Assembly (NCBI GenBank): GCA_903928365.1
Contig: CAIYQV010000087.1
Location: 1 to 7,766 of the forward strand
Source: an uncultured Flavobacteriia bacterium
Lineage (GTDB): Bacteria; Bacteroidota; Bacteroidia; Flavobacteriales_D; Crocinitomicaceae
Reading direction: 5' to 3'
Length of the DNA: 7,766 bases
A model generated the notes under the pieces. That model saw only the letters and a program-made list of their open reading frames with translations, had not been told where the DNA came from and did no database searches. Position 1 is the stretch's first letter; every line of letters starts with the position of its first letter. The position numbers and the translations under genes are program-made. This document shows, one piece after another, positions 1-6,517 of the stretch.

Positions 1-1326
1 ACCATTTACAGGATAGCCTGAAAATAAGGTGACATAATTCGCATGGTCAAATCGCAATTTGATGGTGGAAGAATTTGCCCATAGTTTACTGAAATTTGGA
101 ACCTGATAATACGCAGGCCATCCGGCTACATTCGGAGGAGCGCCATAATATTGCCCCATCATTCCGGCTGCATAATACAACGTAACATACATTTCTGAAT
201 CCGTTGCTAAACCATAGTTTGGCGTCCAGTTTGTTGCATTGATCATTCCCATCACATATTCCAATGGACTTCTGATGATACTTCCACGCAGTGCAACATC
301 ATAAAAATGTTCACTTGAAAGCAGTTCCTCCAGCACCGGAAGGATCTCGTAATTATTATTAACCAACGTTGCTGCCATCACGGGAATAACGTTCGTTTCA
401 ACATCTGCAGTCAGATCATAATTAACAAAATACCTGTACAGCTTCTTACAAATGTAATTTGCTACGGCATTTTGCTGAAAGATAACGTCAATATAATCTG
501 CATATTCTGTAGCGCCATTATTAGCAATCAATGTGGCATTAAAATGAGTGGATAATTGTTTGTTTGAACTATCGTGCAGTACGGCATAGAAATGAGGCAC
601 CGGAGAAGTCAGCGTTGTACTTTTTATACCATCTACAACATAACCTGTCAGAATTTTGGCGCCCGCTGATACATCGGCTTCATTGTAATTCGTATACTCT
701 CCCGGACCTGTTTGGGGACCTTTTCCCACGGTAAACAACTCCAAAAGTTCACGGGCATAATTCTCATTAGGATTGTAGACCGTATTGGTTCCTCCATTCA
801 AAAACACCAACATGGCTGGCTCAATGGTGATATCCTTGACCAATTGTTTCACATTACCCAATGAATGCTCACGAATTTTCATCAGGTAGTTGTAGGTGCC
901 ACGCATATCCGACATATCACTCACTGCAAAATGATTTTGCCAGAAAAGGCACATTTTTTCAGTTATACTCACCTCAGGATTATTCAAACGCTTCATGATC
1001 CATGCACCAAGTGATTTTGATCTTGCCGCATCCGTATTCATGATCTGAGTTGCACCTGACGGATATACCGAGTTGACCCATGTAGTACCATAGGCAGCAA
1101 TTGCTTCCCCTGCATCGTAAGTGAGTGGTTCAGAAATGGTGTTCATCGTGAGTAACTGAGCCACTGTTCCTGACATCCCCAAAGCTACAGCGTCCAATAA
1201 TTGTTGATTTGTAGGTCCCAAAAGGGTTCTTCGAAGAAGATGGCCGGCCTCTGACTTTGTCCAGACACCGGTATACGTAGCCATGCTCAATGATACGGGG
1301 TTATCCGTGAGTTCCTGTGGATTCAT
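1..1326 (-). CDS. DUF1800 domain-containing protein, C-terminus cut by window edge
   Basis: The frame is open from an ATG at 1326 down to base 1, giving 442 codons with no stop; the C-terminus lies outside. It belongs to the DUF1800 family by several hallmarks: HLLRRTLLGPT (residues 29-39), FWQNHF (128-133), PAMLVFLNG (170-178), NPNENYARELLELFTVGKG (185-203), ILTGY (225-229) and PPNVAGWP (397-404). The biochemical role of the family is not established. In many bacteria a DUF1501 gene follows; that would lie to the left of this window and cannot be checked here. I see no signal peptide: the N-terminus MNPQELTDNP is polar. The ATG is the only reasonable start, because the frame upstream reaches a TAA within about 40 bases without another ATG. 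It starts 33 bp after the queG stop with no terminator between, so it may be cotranscribed with ruvB-queG. Family call is firm; function is unknown. Confidence 0.9.
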   Translation of the reverse strand, partial: MNPQELTDNPVSLSMATYTGVWTKSEAGHLLRRTLLGPTNQQLLDAVALGMSGTVAQLLTMNTISEPLTYDAGEAIAAYGTTWVNSVYPSGATQIMNTDAARSKSLGAWIMKRLNNPEVSITEKMCLFWQNHFAVSDMSDMRGTYNYLMKIREHSLGNVKQLVKDITIEPAMLVFLNGGTNTVYNPNENYARELLELFTVGKGPQTGPGEYTNYNEADVSAGAKILTGYVVDGIKSTTLTSPVPHFYAVLHDSSNKQLSTHFNATLIANNGATEYADYIDVIFQQNAVANYICKKLYRYFVNYDLTADVETNVIPVMAATLVNNNYEILPVLEELLSSEHFYDVALRGSIIRSPLEYVMGMINATNWTPNYGLATDSEMYVTLYYAAGMMGQYYGAPPNVAGWPAYYQVPNFSKLWANSSTIKLRFDHANYVTLFSGYPVNG

Positions 1327-1359
1327 GCAAGTGTGTTTAGCTATGCTAAGATAGAAAAA

Positions 1360-2295
1360 TTAAGCCTCAAAAAGGAACTTGATATTCCGTTTCAATCCCT
1401 CGTATTTTGTTCGCTTAACCGCACTTTTTTTAAATAATTCTGAAAAAACATCTTCGGTCAATTCTGTCCACTCTTGTTGATCAAGATGGAGCAAGCGTTC
1501 ATGCGGCTCAAAACGTGGTTCATTGTGTGGTTTTGAAAATCGGTTCCACGGACATACTTGCTGACAGATATCACATCCAAACATCCAGTTGTCCATCTTT
1601 CCTTTAAATTCCTTTGGAAGCAGTTCTTCTTTCAATTCGATTGTGAAATAGGAGATGCACCTTGAGCCATCCACGACATAGGGTTCCACTATCGCATCTG
1701 TAGGACAAGCATCTATGCATCTGGTGCAGGTACCACAATGATCCGTTACCGGTCCATCTGATTCAAGTTCCAAATCAAGTATGAGTTCCGCAATAAAAAA
1801 ATAGGAGCCCATTTTTTTGCTAATCAGATTGGAATGTTTTCCTATCCATCCTGCGCCTGAACGTTTGGCCCATGCTTTATCCATGACTGGAGCAGAATCA
1901 ACAAATACACGTCCATTCACATCACCAATTTCTATTTGAATGTATTGTACCAGTTCAGACAATTTATCCTTTATAACAGAATGATAATCTTCACCATAAG
2001 CATACATGGATAATTTCGGAGCGTCAGGATCTTGTTGTGTTTTTTCTGAATAGTAGTTAAAAAGCAAAGTAACAACAGACTTCGCTCCGGGAACCAAAAT
2101 TCTTGGATCCAATCGCTTATCATAATGATTTTCCATATAGGACATCTTTCCATGGAAACCTTTGGCGAGCCATGCATCGAGTTTTGGAGCTTCCTCTTCC
2201 AAATAGGTGGCTTCAGAAATCGTACAGGAAATAAATCCCATTTGCAGGGCTTTCGTGCGAATCAGATCTCGGCGGGTAATGCGTTTCAAGTCCAT
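1360..2295 (-). CDS. queG: Epoxyqueuosine reductase QueG
   Basis: Cytoplasmic cobalamin-dependent iron-sulfur enzyme that reduces epoxyqueuosine to queuosine at the wobble position (34) of GUN-anticodon tRNAs. The 311-residue protein has the N-terminal DUF1730/cobalamin-binding part, including DSAPVMDKAWAKRSGAGWIG (133-152), whose Asp133 probably corresponds to the catalytic Asp of characterised QueG. Two [4Fe-4S] motifs follow: CGTCTRCIDACP (C187, C190, C193, C197) and C213 plus FGCDICQQVCPWN (C241, C244, C248). All eight cysteines are present. It is shorter than the E. coli and B. subtilis enzymes (about 380 residues) and appears to lack most of their C-terminal HEAT-like region; it ends soon after the second cluster with a basic tail. 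The start is 2 bp after the ruvB stop, so translation is probably coupled. The gene implies that the cell makes or imports cobalamin and modifies tRNA with queuosine. Confidence 0.96.
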   Translation of the reverse strand: MDLKRITRRDLIRTKALQMGFISCTISEATYLEEEAPKLDAWLAKGFHGKMSYMENHYDKRLDPRILVPGAKSVVTLLFNYYSEKTQQDPDAPKLSMYAYGEDYHSVIKDKLSELVQYIQIEIGDVNGRVFVDSAPVMDKAWAKRSGAGWIGKHSNLISKKMGSYFFIAELILDLELESDGPVTDHCGTCTRCIDACPTDAIVEPYVVDGSRCISYFTIELKEELLPKEFKGKMDNWMFGCDICQQVCPWNRFSKPHNEPRFEPHERLLHLDQQEWTELTEDVFSELFKKSAVKRTKYEGLKRNIKFLFEA

Positions 2296-2297
2296 TT

Positions 2298-3329
2298 TCA
2301 GAACAATCCACCCTGAATCCAGCCAGAATCCTTACCCAGATGTCGGAAAGCTTTCTCGGTTGCTTTTCGTCCGCGAGGGGTACGCAGTAAAAATCCTTCC
2401 TGAATCAGAAAAGGTTCATAAACTTCCTCCAGGGTGCCTGCATTTTCTCCAATAGCTGTGGCTATAGTTGTTAAGCCCACAGGTCCGCCACTGAATTTAT
2501 CAATGATCACTTTCAGAATTCGAATATCCATGTCATCGAGTCCACTCTCATCTACATTGAGGGCATTGAGCGCCACATCTGTAATTGCCTCTTCAATGAC
2601 ACCGGTACCTTTGATCTGAGCAAAATCGCGAACACGTCTCAACAAAGCGTTCGCTATTCGAGGAGTTCCCCTACTTCTGCTTGCTATTTTATACGCCGCT
2701 GTTTCTGTAATAGGAATGTTGAGCAACCCAGATGATCTTTCTACTATTGCTGTGAGTGTTTGGCTGTCATAGTACTCTAACCTGGAGTTAATGCCAAAGC
2801 GCGCTCTTAGCGGAGATGTCAAGAGACCTGAACGTGTAGTAGCACCAATCAGTGTAAACGGGTTCAATGTAATTTGCACACTTCTGGCATTGGGACCTGA
2901 ATCGATCATGATATCGATAACGTAATCCTCCATAGCCGAATACAGGTATTCTTCTACCACAGGACTAAGCCTGTGAATCTCATCGATAAACAACACATCT
3001 CCTTCACCGAGGTTGGTTAGCAAACCTGCCAAATCTCCCGGCTTATCAAGTACAGGGCCACTGGTTACTTTGAAACCTACTCCCAGTTCGTTTGCTATGA
3101 TGTTTGCAAGTGTCGTTTTCCCAAGTCCTGGCGGTCCATGCAAGAGCACGTGATCCAAAGGTTCCCCTCTGAGTTTAGCTGCTTGTACAAAGATCTCCAG
3201 ATTCTGAACAACGGAAGGCTGACCAGCGAAATCATTTAACGTACGTGGCCTTAAAACCTTATCATATTCCTGTTCGGAATTCTTCACGGCTTCTTCACGG
3301 TAATCGAATGATTCTTCTTCCTCTGACAT
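2298..3329 (-). CDS. ruvB: Holliday junction branch migration DNA helicase RuvB
   Basis: AAA+ ATPase motor of the RuvAB complex. It forms hexamers that drive branch migration of Holliday junctions during recombinational repair, with RuvA as junction-binding partner and RuvC as resolvase. At 343 residues it is full length for the family. Visible motifs are Walker A GPPGLGKTT (65-73), Walker B LFIDEIHR (113-120), sensor 1 region GATTRSG (162-168), the arginine-finger segment SPLRARFG (172-179), sensor 2 GTPRIA (221-226), and the C-terminal winged helix with GGPVGLTTIA (281-290) and YEPFLIQEGFLLRTPRGR (304-321). The acidic N-terminus MSEEEESFDY precedes the usual LRP-x-T-L-x-[DE]-F-x-GQ entry (26-37). 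ruvA and ruvC are not adjacent here. The gene starts 15 bp downstream of the hairpin that ends the cox operon, so it probably has its own promoter, and it overlaps nothing. Confidence 0.98.
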   Translation of the reverse strand: MSEEEESFDYREEAVKNSEQEYDKVLRPRTLNDFAGQPSVVQNLEIFVQAAKLRGEPLDHVLLHGPPGLGKTTLANIIANELGVGFKVTSGPVLDKPGDLAGLLTNLGEGDVLFIDEIHRLSPVVEEYLYSAMEDYVIDIMIDSGPNARSVQITLNPFTLIGATTRSGLLTSPLRARFGINSRLEYYDSQTLTAIVERSSGLLNIPITETAAYKIASRSRGTPRIANALLRRVRDFAQIKGTGVIEEAITDVALNALNVDESGLDDMDIRILKVIIDKFSGGPVGLTTIATAIGENAGTLEEVYEPFLIQEGFLLRTPRGRKATEKAFRHLGKDSGWIQGGLF

Positions 3330-3334
3330 TTAAA

Positions 3335-3342
3335 CAAAAATA
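3335..3342 (-). promoter_or_regulatory. Possible Bacteroidota -7 box for ruvB
   Basis: Read on the minus strand the eight bases TATTTTTG match the Bacteroidota -7 consensus TAnnTTTG exactly and end 5 bases before the ruvB ATG. Transcription from it would begin at or next to the start codon, giving a leaderless or nearly leaderless message. No good -33 TTG element is seen at the usual spacing, and the box lies within the T-rich tail of the preceding terminator, where chance matches are likely. Weak prediction. Confidence 0.25.
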
Positions 3343-3371
3343 CAAAAGCCCTCTGATGAACAGAAGGCTTT
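3336..3371 (-). terminator. Rho-independent terminator of the actF-coxB-coxA operon
   Basis: On the minus strand AAAGCCTTCTG (3371-3361), a TTCAT loop (3360-3356) and CAGAGGGCTTT (3355-3345) form an 11-bp stem with a single G-U wobble. It is followed by a T-rich stretch (TGTATTTTT, 3344-3336). The stem begins 20 bp after the coxA stop and ends before ruvB, so it separates the respiratory operon from the ruvB-queG unit. The T tract is interrupted by G and A, so some read-through is possible. There is no matching T run on the other side, so it works for the minus strand only. Confidence 0.85.
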
Positions 3372-3391
3372 CGCGTAAATATTGTGAACTA

Positions 3392-5212
3392 TTAATGTTC
3401 TTCTTCTCCTTCAGCCAAAGGAACGTTTTGAGGGATATAATCCTCCTCAGCTCCAGGCTTGGAATAGTCATATGGCCAACGATGAACAGTAGGAATTTCA
3501 CCTGGCCAGTTACCGTGAACATGTTCCACTGGCGTTGTCCACTCCAATGTGTTTGACTTCCAAGGGTTCTGAGGAGCTTTCGGTCCTCGGTAAATACTGT
3601 AGAAGAAATTAAACAAGAACAACAACTGACCGAGCGCTGCAATGATCGCAAACACGGTAACAATTACGTTCAAATCCATGATCATGTCATACGAGTTTGT
3701 ATCGAACTCATTGTAAACTGAATAATCGTAGTAACGACGAGGTGCGCCAGCCAAACCAACGAAGTGCATTGGGAAGAATACACCGTATGCCCCAACAATC
3801 GTGATCCAGAAATGTGCATAACCCAAACGGGTATTCATCATTCGACCATACATCTTAGGGAACCAGTGATATACACCACCAAACATTCCGAATACTGCCG
3901 ACATACCCATTACAATATGGAAGTGAGCAACAACGAAATACGTATCATGGATTGCGATGTCCAAGGCAGAATCGGCAAGGATAATACCTGTAACACCACC
4001 CGTGATAAACGTAGAAACCAACCCAATTGCAAACAACATCGCCGGAGTTAGTACTAAAGAGCCTTTCCACAACGTAGTAATGTAGTTAAACACCTTAACA
4101 GCAGACGGGATCGCAATCAATAACGTCGTAAATACGAAGACGCTACCGAGGAAAGGATTCATTCCGGTAATAAACATGTGGTGACCCCATACAATAAATG
4201 AAAGGAAACCAATCGCCAGTATAGACCCGATCATCGCACGGTAACCAAAGATTGGCTTACGTGCATTTGTCGCGATGATCTCAGACGAAAGTCCAAGTGC
4301 CGGTAACAATACGATATATACCTCAGGGTGCCCAAGGAACCAGAATAAGTGCTGGAACAAGATCGGTGAACCTCCGTGATTCGTTAACATTTCACCACCT
4401 ACGATAATATCTGAAAGATAGAAACTAGTCCCTGCTAAACGGTCCATGATCAAAAGCAAGGCTGCAGAAAGAAGAACCGGGAAAGAAAGTACACCAAGAA
4501 TTGCAGTAACAAAGAACGCCCAGATTGTCAAAGGCATACGTGTCATAGTCATCCCTGTTGTTCTTAGGTTAAGAACTGTAACGATGTAGTTCAATGACCC
4601 AATCAACGATCCAGCAATGAAAATAGCCATTGAAAACAACCAGAGGGTCATTCCCAATCCATTTCCGGAAATCGATTGAGGAAGCGCTGAAAGTGGAGGA
4701 TATACCGTCCATCCAGCCATTGCAGGTCCTGTTTCAACAAAAAGTGAAACAAACATGATAATGGAGGAAAGACAGAAAAACCAATAGGATAACATGTTCA
4801 GGAATCCTGATGCCATATCTCGAGCACCCAATTGAAGTGGGATCAAAATATTTGAGAAAGTTCCTGAAAGTCCACCTGTTAAAAGGAAGAATACCATAAT
4901 GGTACCATGGATCGTTACCAATCCCAGATACATATCTTCTTTTAATACACCACCTGGCGCCCATGTTTCACCAAGGAAAAAGCTCAGGAAATTTGAAGAC
5001 TCACCTGGCCATGCCAACTGTATCCTGAATAGGATAGACAAAAGCATTGCTACAATTCCCATGAAAACCGCAGTTACCAGGAACTGCTTTCCAATCATTT
5101 TATGATCTTCACTAAAGATATACTTTGAAACAAAGCTTTCCTCATGATGACCGTGATCATGGTGTCCGTGTGCATCGTGATGTCCGTGTGTATCGTGCGC
5201 TACTGCCGCCAT
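3392..5212 (-). CDS. coxA: Cytochrome c oxidase subunit I (A1-type heme-copper oxygen reductase)
   Basis: Catalytic subunit of the terminal oxidase in the cytoplasmic membrane; it reduces O2 to water and pumps protons. The 606-residue protein has about twelve membrane segments between residues 40 and 540. All metal ligands are visible: H102 (IHGTIM) and H432 for low-spin heme a, H430 (VVAHFH) for heme a3, and H295, H344 and H345 for CuB. Y299 in GHPEVY would be the Tyr cross-linked to H295. E297 of the same motif and D132 (GARDM) with N121 and N139 mark a D channel, and K373 (IPSAVKVFN) a K channel, which places it in type A1. H422-D423 of the Mg site are kept. The N-terminus (1-24) is a histidine-rich repeat ahead of the YIFSEDHKMIG entry. 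The C-terminus is acidic (AEGEEEH). The gene begins 25 bp after coxB and ends just before a terminator; no subunit III follows. Confidence 0.98.
   Translation of the reverse strand: MAAVAHDTHGHHDAHGHHDHGHHEESFVSKYIFSEDHKMIGKQFLVTAVFMGIVAMLLSILFRIQLAWPGESSNFLSFFLGETWAPGGVLKEDMYLGLVTIHGTIMVFFLLTGGLSGTFSNILIPLQLGARDMASGFLNMLSYWFFCLSSIIMFVSLFVETGPAMAGWTVYPPLSALPQSISGNGLGMTLWLFSMAIFIAGSLIGSLNYIVTVLNLRTTGMTMTRMPLTIWAFFVTAILGVLSFPVLLSAALLLIMDRLAGTSFYLSDIIVGGEMLTNHGGSPILFQHLFWFLGHPEVYIVLLPALGLSSEIIATNARKPIFGYRAMIGSILAIGFLSFIVWGHHMFITGMNPFLGSVFVFTTLLIAIPSAVKVFNYITTLWKGSLVLTPAMLFAIGLVSTFITGGVTGIILADSALDIAIHDTYFVVAHFHIVMGMSAVFGMFGGVYHWFPKMYGRMMNTRLGYAHFWITIVGAYGVFFPMHFVGLAGAPRRYYDYSVYNEFDTNSYDMIMDLNVIVTVFAIIAALGQLLFLFNFFYSIYRGPKAPQNPWKSNTLEWTTPVEHVHGNWPGEIPTVHRWPYDYSKPGAEEDYIPQNVPLAEGEEEH
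5144..5198 (-). repeat. Short tandem repeat coding the His-rich CoxA N-terminus
   Basis: Bases 5163-5180 and 5181-5198 are direct 18-bp copies differing at two positions (TGTCCGTGTG-C/T-ATCGTG-A/C on the plus strand). They encode the peptide units HDTHGH and HDAHGH (CoxA residues 6-17). A third, shorter and more diverged copy codes HDHGH (18-22). The repeat is in frame and looks like expansion of a His-rich tail by unit duplication. Confidence 0.75.
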
Positions 5213-5237
5213 CTTTTTTTTCTTTAGTTATTAGTAA
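5213..5237 (-). promoter_or_regulatory. A-rich translation leader of coxA
   Basis: The 25-bp gap between coxB and coxA reads, on the minus strand, TTACTAATAACTAAAG then a run of eight A and AG before the ATG. There is no GGAGG-like Shine-Dalgarno. Bacteroidota commonly start translation from A-rich, weakly structured leaders, and this fits. It also supports the ATG at 5212 as the true start. No promoter or terminator is seen in the gap, so coxA should be on the coxB transcript. Confidence 0.5.
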
Positions 5238-6494
5238 TTAATTCATTGCAACGCTTACCGAATCCTTAGCCACCGCTGTAGAATCAGCTGGCATCGTAGC
5301 CGGTGCAGCAGCCGCAGCAGCCGCCGCAAAATAAGAATCCTTAAATGATTTTTTAGAGGCCATCCAAGATTTGTATTGCGTTTCTTCTAAAACAACAACA
5401 ATCATTTTCATTTTGTAATGAGCGCCTCCGCAGATCTTATTACACATTAGAACGTAATTGAATTTTGGATTATTCATTCGTTCTCGCATATCCTTTGTTG
5501 TGATATCCGGTGTAAATTTAAACCGGGTCACCATTCCCGGAACCGTGTTCATCTGCGCTCTGAAATGTGGGAAGAATGCAGAGTGAATTACATCCTTTGC
5601 ACGGAAGTTAAACTCATATTCTTTATTTACACACAAGAACAGCGTATCCTTTTGGATAACATCGTCCCAAACCGCTTTGTCAGACTTGTTATCATGTCGT
5701 TCCTTCATCTGATAAAGCAATCGGATCATACGTTGTTTACGCGACAAATCCGTCTCCATTTTTTCACGATCTTCAGGAATCATCATCAACTTCGCATCGT
5801 TTAATTTCGATTCAAGCGTTTTGATACCATTCGGACCATTTTCCATTGAAGCAATGGCACTGTCAATCGTTTCAGCAGTCAAAAGAGCCAATTCGTTATT
5901 GTCCGTTGTAAGCTTATAATCAAAACGACCTAATTGATTGTCTTTACCTGAATAACGAGCTGTCCAATCGAACTGCTTAGAGAACAATTCCACTCGTATT
6001 GCTTCTTTTTTAGCATCTCCAGTTGCATCATTCCATTTTTTCAAACCAAGGATGATAATCACAGCCAACACACATGCCGGTACGATTGTCCAAATCATTT
6101 CCAACTTATTATTGTGTGGGAAATACAATGCCTTCACTCCTGGCTTACGAACATACTTGTACGAAAAATAGAACAACAACGTATTTGTAAGAAAGAATAC
6201 AGCAATGATTATAATAAAGTTTAAGTCTAATAACCAATCTGTTTCTTTACCAATATTTGATGCTGCTTCTCCACGTCCCGTCCAACCAAAAGTTGCCATT
6301 AGGTAAAAGAAGAACGCATACATAGCCAACATGAACCCAAACATCATTTTACCATTCAGGTTGTTGTCACGCTCCGTAATATCGTGTTCGCCACGATTTC
6401 TAAGTTTTGAAGTCAGCTCATAAACTCGAACCAACTGAGCAATTGCAATTACTCCTAAAACTATAACGATCAAAGTAATCAATTTACCTCCCAT
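5238..6494 (-). CDS. coxB: Cytochrome c oxidase subunit II (CuA), with insertion in the CuA domain
   Basis: Subunit II takes electrons from cytochrome c at the CuA centre and passes them to heme a in CoxA. The 418-residue protein has hydrophobic segments at about 4-22, 50-70, 91-112 and 133-151; the last two are the canonical subunit II pair, and E132 in KLEMIWTIVP matches the K-channel entry Glu. The cupredoxin domain carries the CuA ligands H304 (DVIHSAFFPHF), C351, C355, H359 and M362 (CNKICGGAHYKM). K353 stands where most oxidases have a Glu, and F175 (KQFDWTARY) where they have the electron-entry Trp. Residues about 199-283 are a charged, helix-prone insertion between domain strands. The C-terminus is a low-complexity tail with eight consecutive Ala (390-397) followed by an Ala/Ser/Val stretch. 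No heme c CxxCH motif is present. The gene lies 23 bp after actF; a GAGAAAAG purine run directly precedes its ATG. Confidence 0.96.
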   Translation of the reverse strand: MGGKLITLIVIVLGVIAIAQLVRVYELTSKLRNRGEHDITERDNNLNGKMMFGFMLAMYAFFFYLMATFGWTGRGEAASNIGKETDWLLDLNFIIIIAVFFLTNTLLFYFSYKYVRKPGVKALYFPHNNKLEMIWTIVPACVLAVIIILGLKKWNDATGDAKKEAIRVELFSKQFDWTARYSGKDNQLGRFDYKLTTDNNELALLTAETIDSAIASMENGPNGIKTLESKLNDAKLMMIPEDREKMETDLSRKQRMIRLLYQMKERHDNKSDKAVWDDVIQKDTLFLCVNKEYEFNFRAKDVIHSAFFPHFRAQMNTVPGMVTRFKFTPDITTKDMRERMNNPKFNYVLMCNKICGGAHYKMKMIVVVLEETQYKSWMASKKSFKDSYFAAAAAAAAPATMPADSTAVAKDSVSVAMN

Positions 6495-6517
6495 CTTTTC
6501 TCAATTAACTTTAAAAC
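6495..6517 (-). promoter_or_regulatory. coxB translation leader
   Basis: The 23-bp gap after actF ends GAGAAAAG immediately before the coxB ATG. This purine run could serve as a weak ribosome binding site although it touches the start codon; the rest is AT-rich. I see no terminator or promoter, so actF and coxB are most likely cotranscribed. Confidence 0.4.

Noticed and set aside
1327..1359. Small palindrome TTAGC-TAT-GCTAA (1337-1349) between queG and the DUF1800 gene, considered as a terminator, operator or promoter
   Set aside because: The stem is only 5 bp with a 3-base loop, no T run follows on either strand, and the nearby TATCTTAG has no TTG at promoter spacing.
2125..2619. Plus-strand open frames opposite queG and ruvB
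   Set aside because: They lie antisense within clearly conserved genes, show no recognisable domain, and have no leader signals.
3295..4051. Open frames on both strands overlapping the ends of ruvB and coxA
   Set aside because: They overlap firmly assigned genes and the terminator in other frames, and the translations look like random Cys/His/Ser-rich shadow sequence.
5304..5327. GCA/GCC repeat considered as a regulatory or CRISPR-like repeat
   Set aside because: It is an in-frame alanine codon run within coxB with no spacers or dyad structure.
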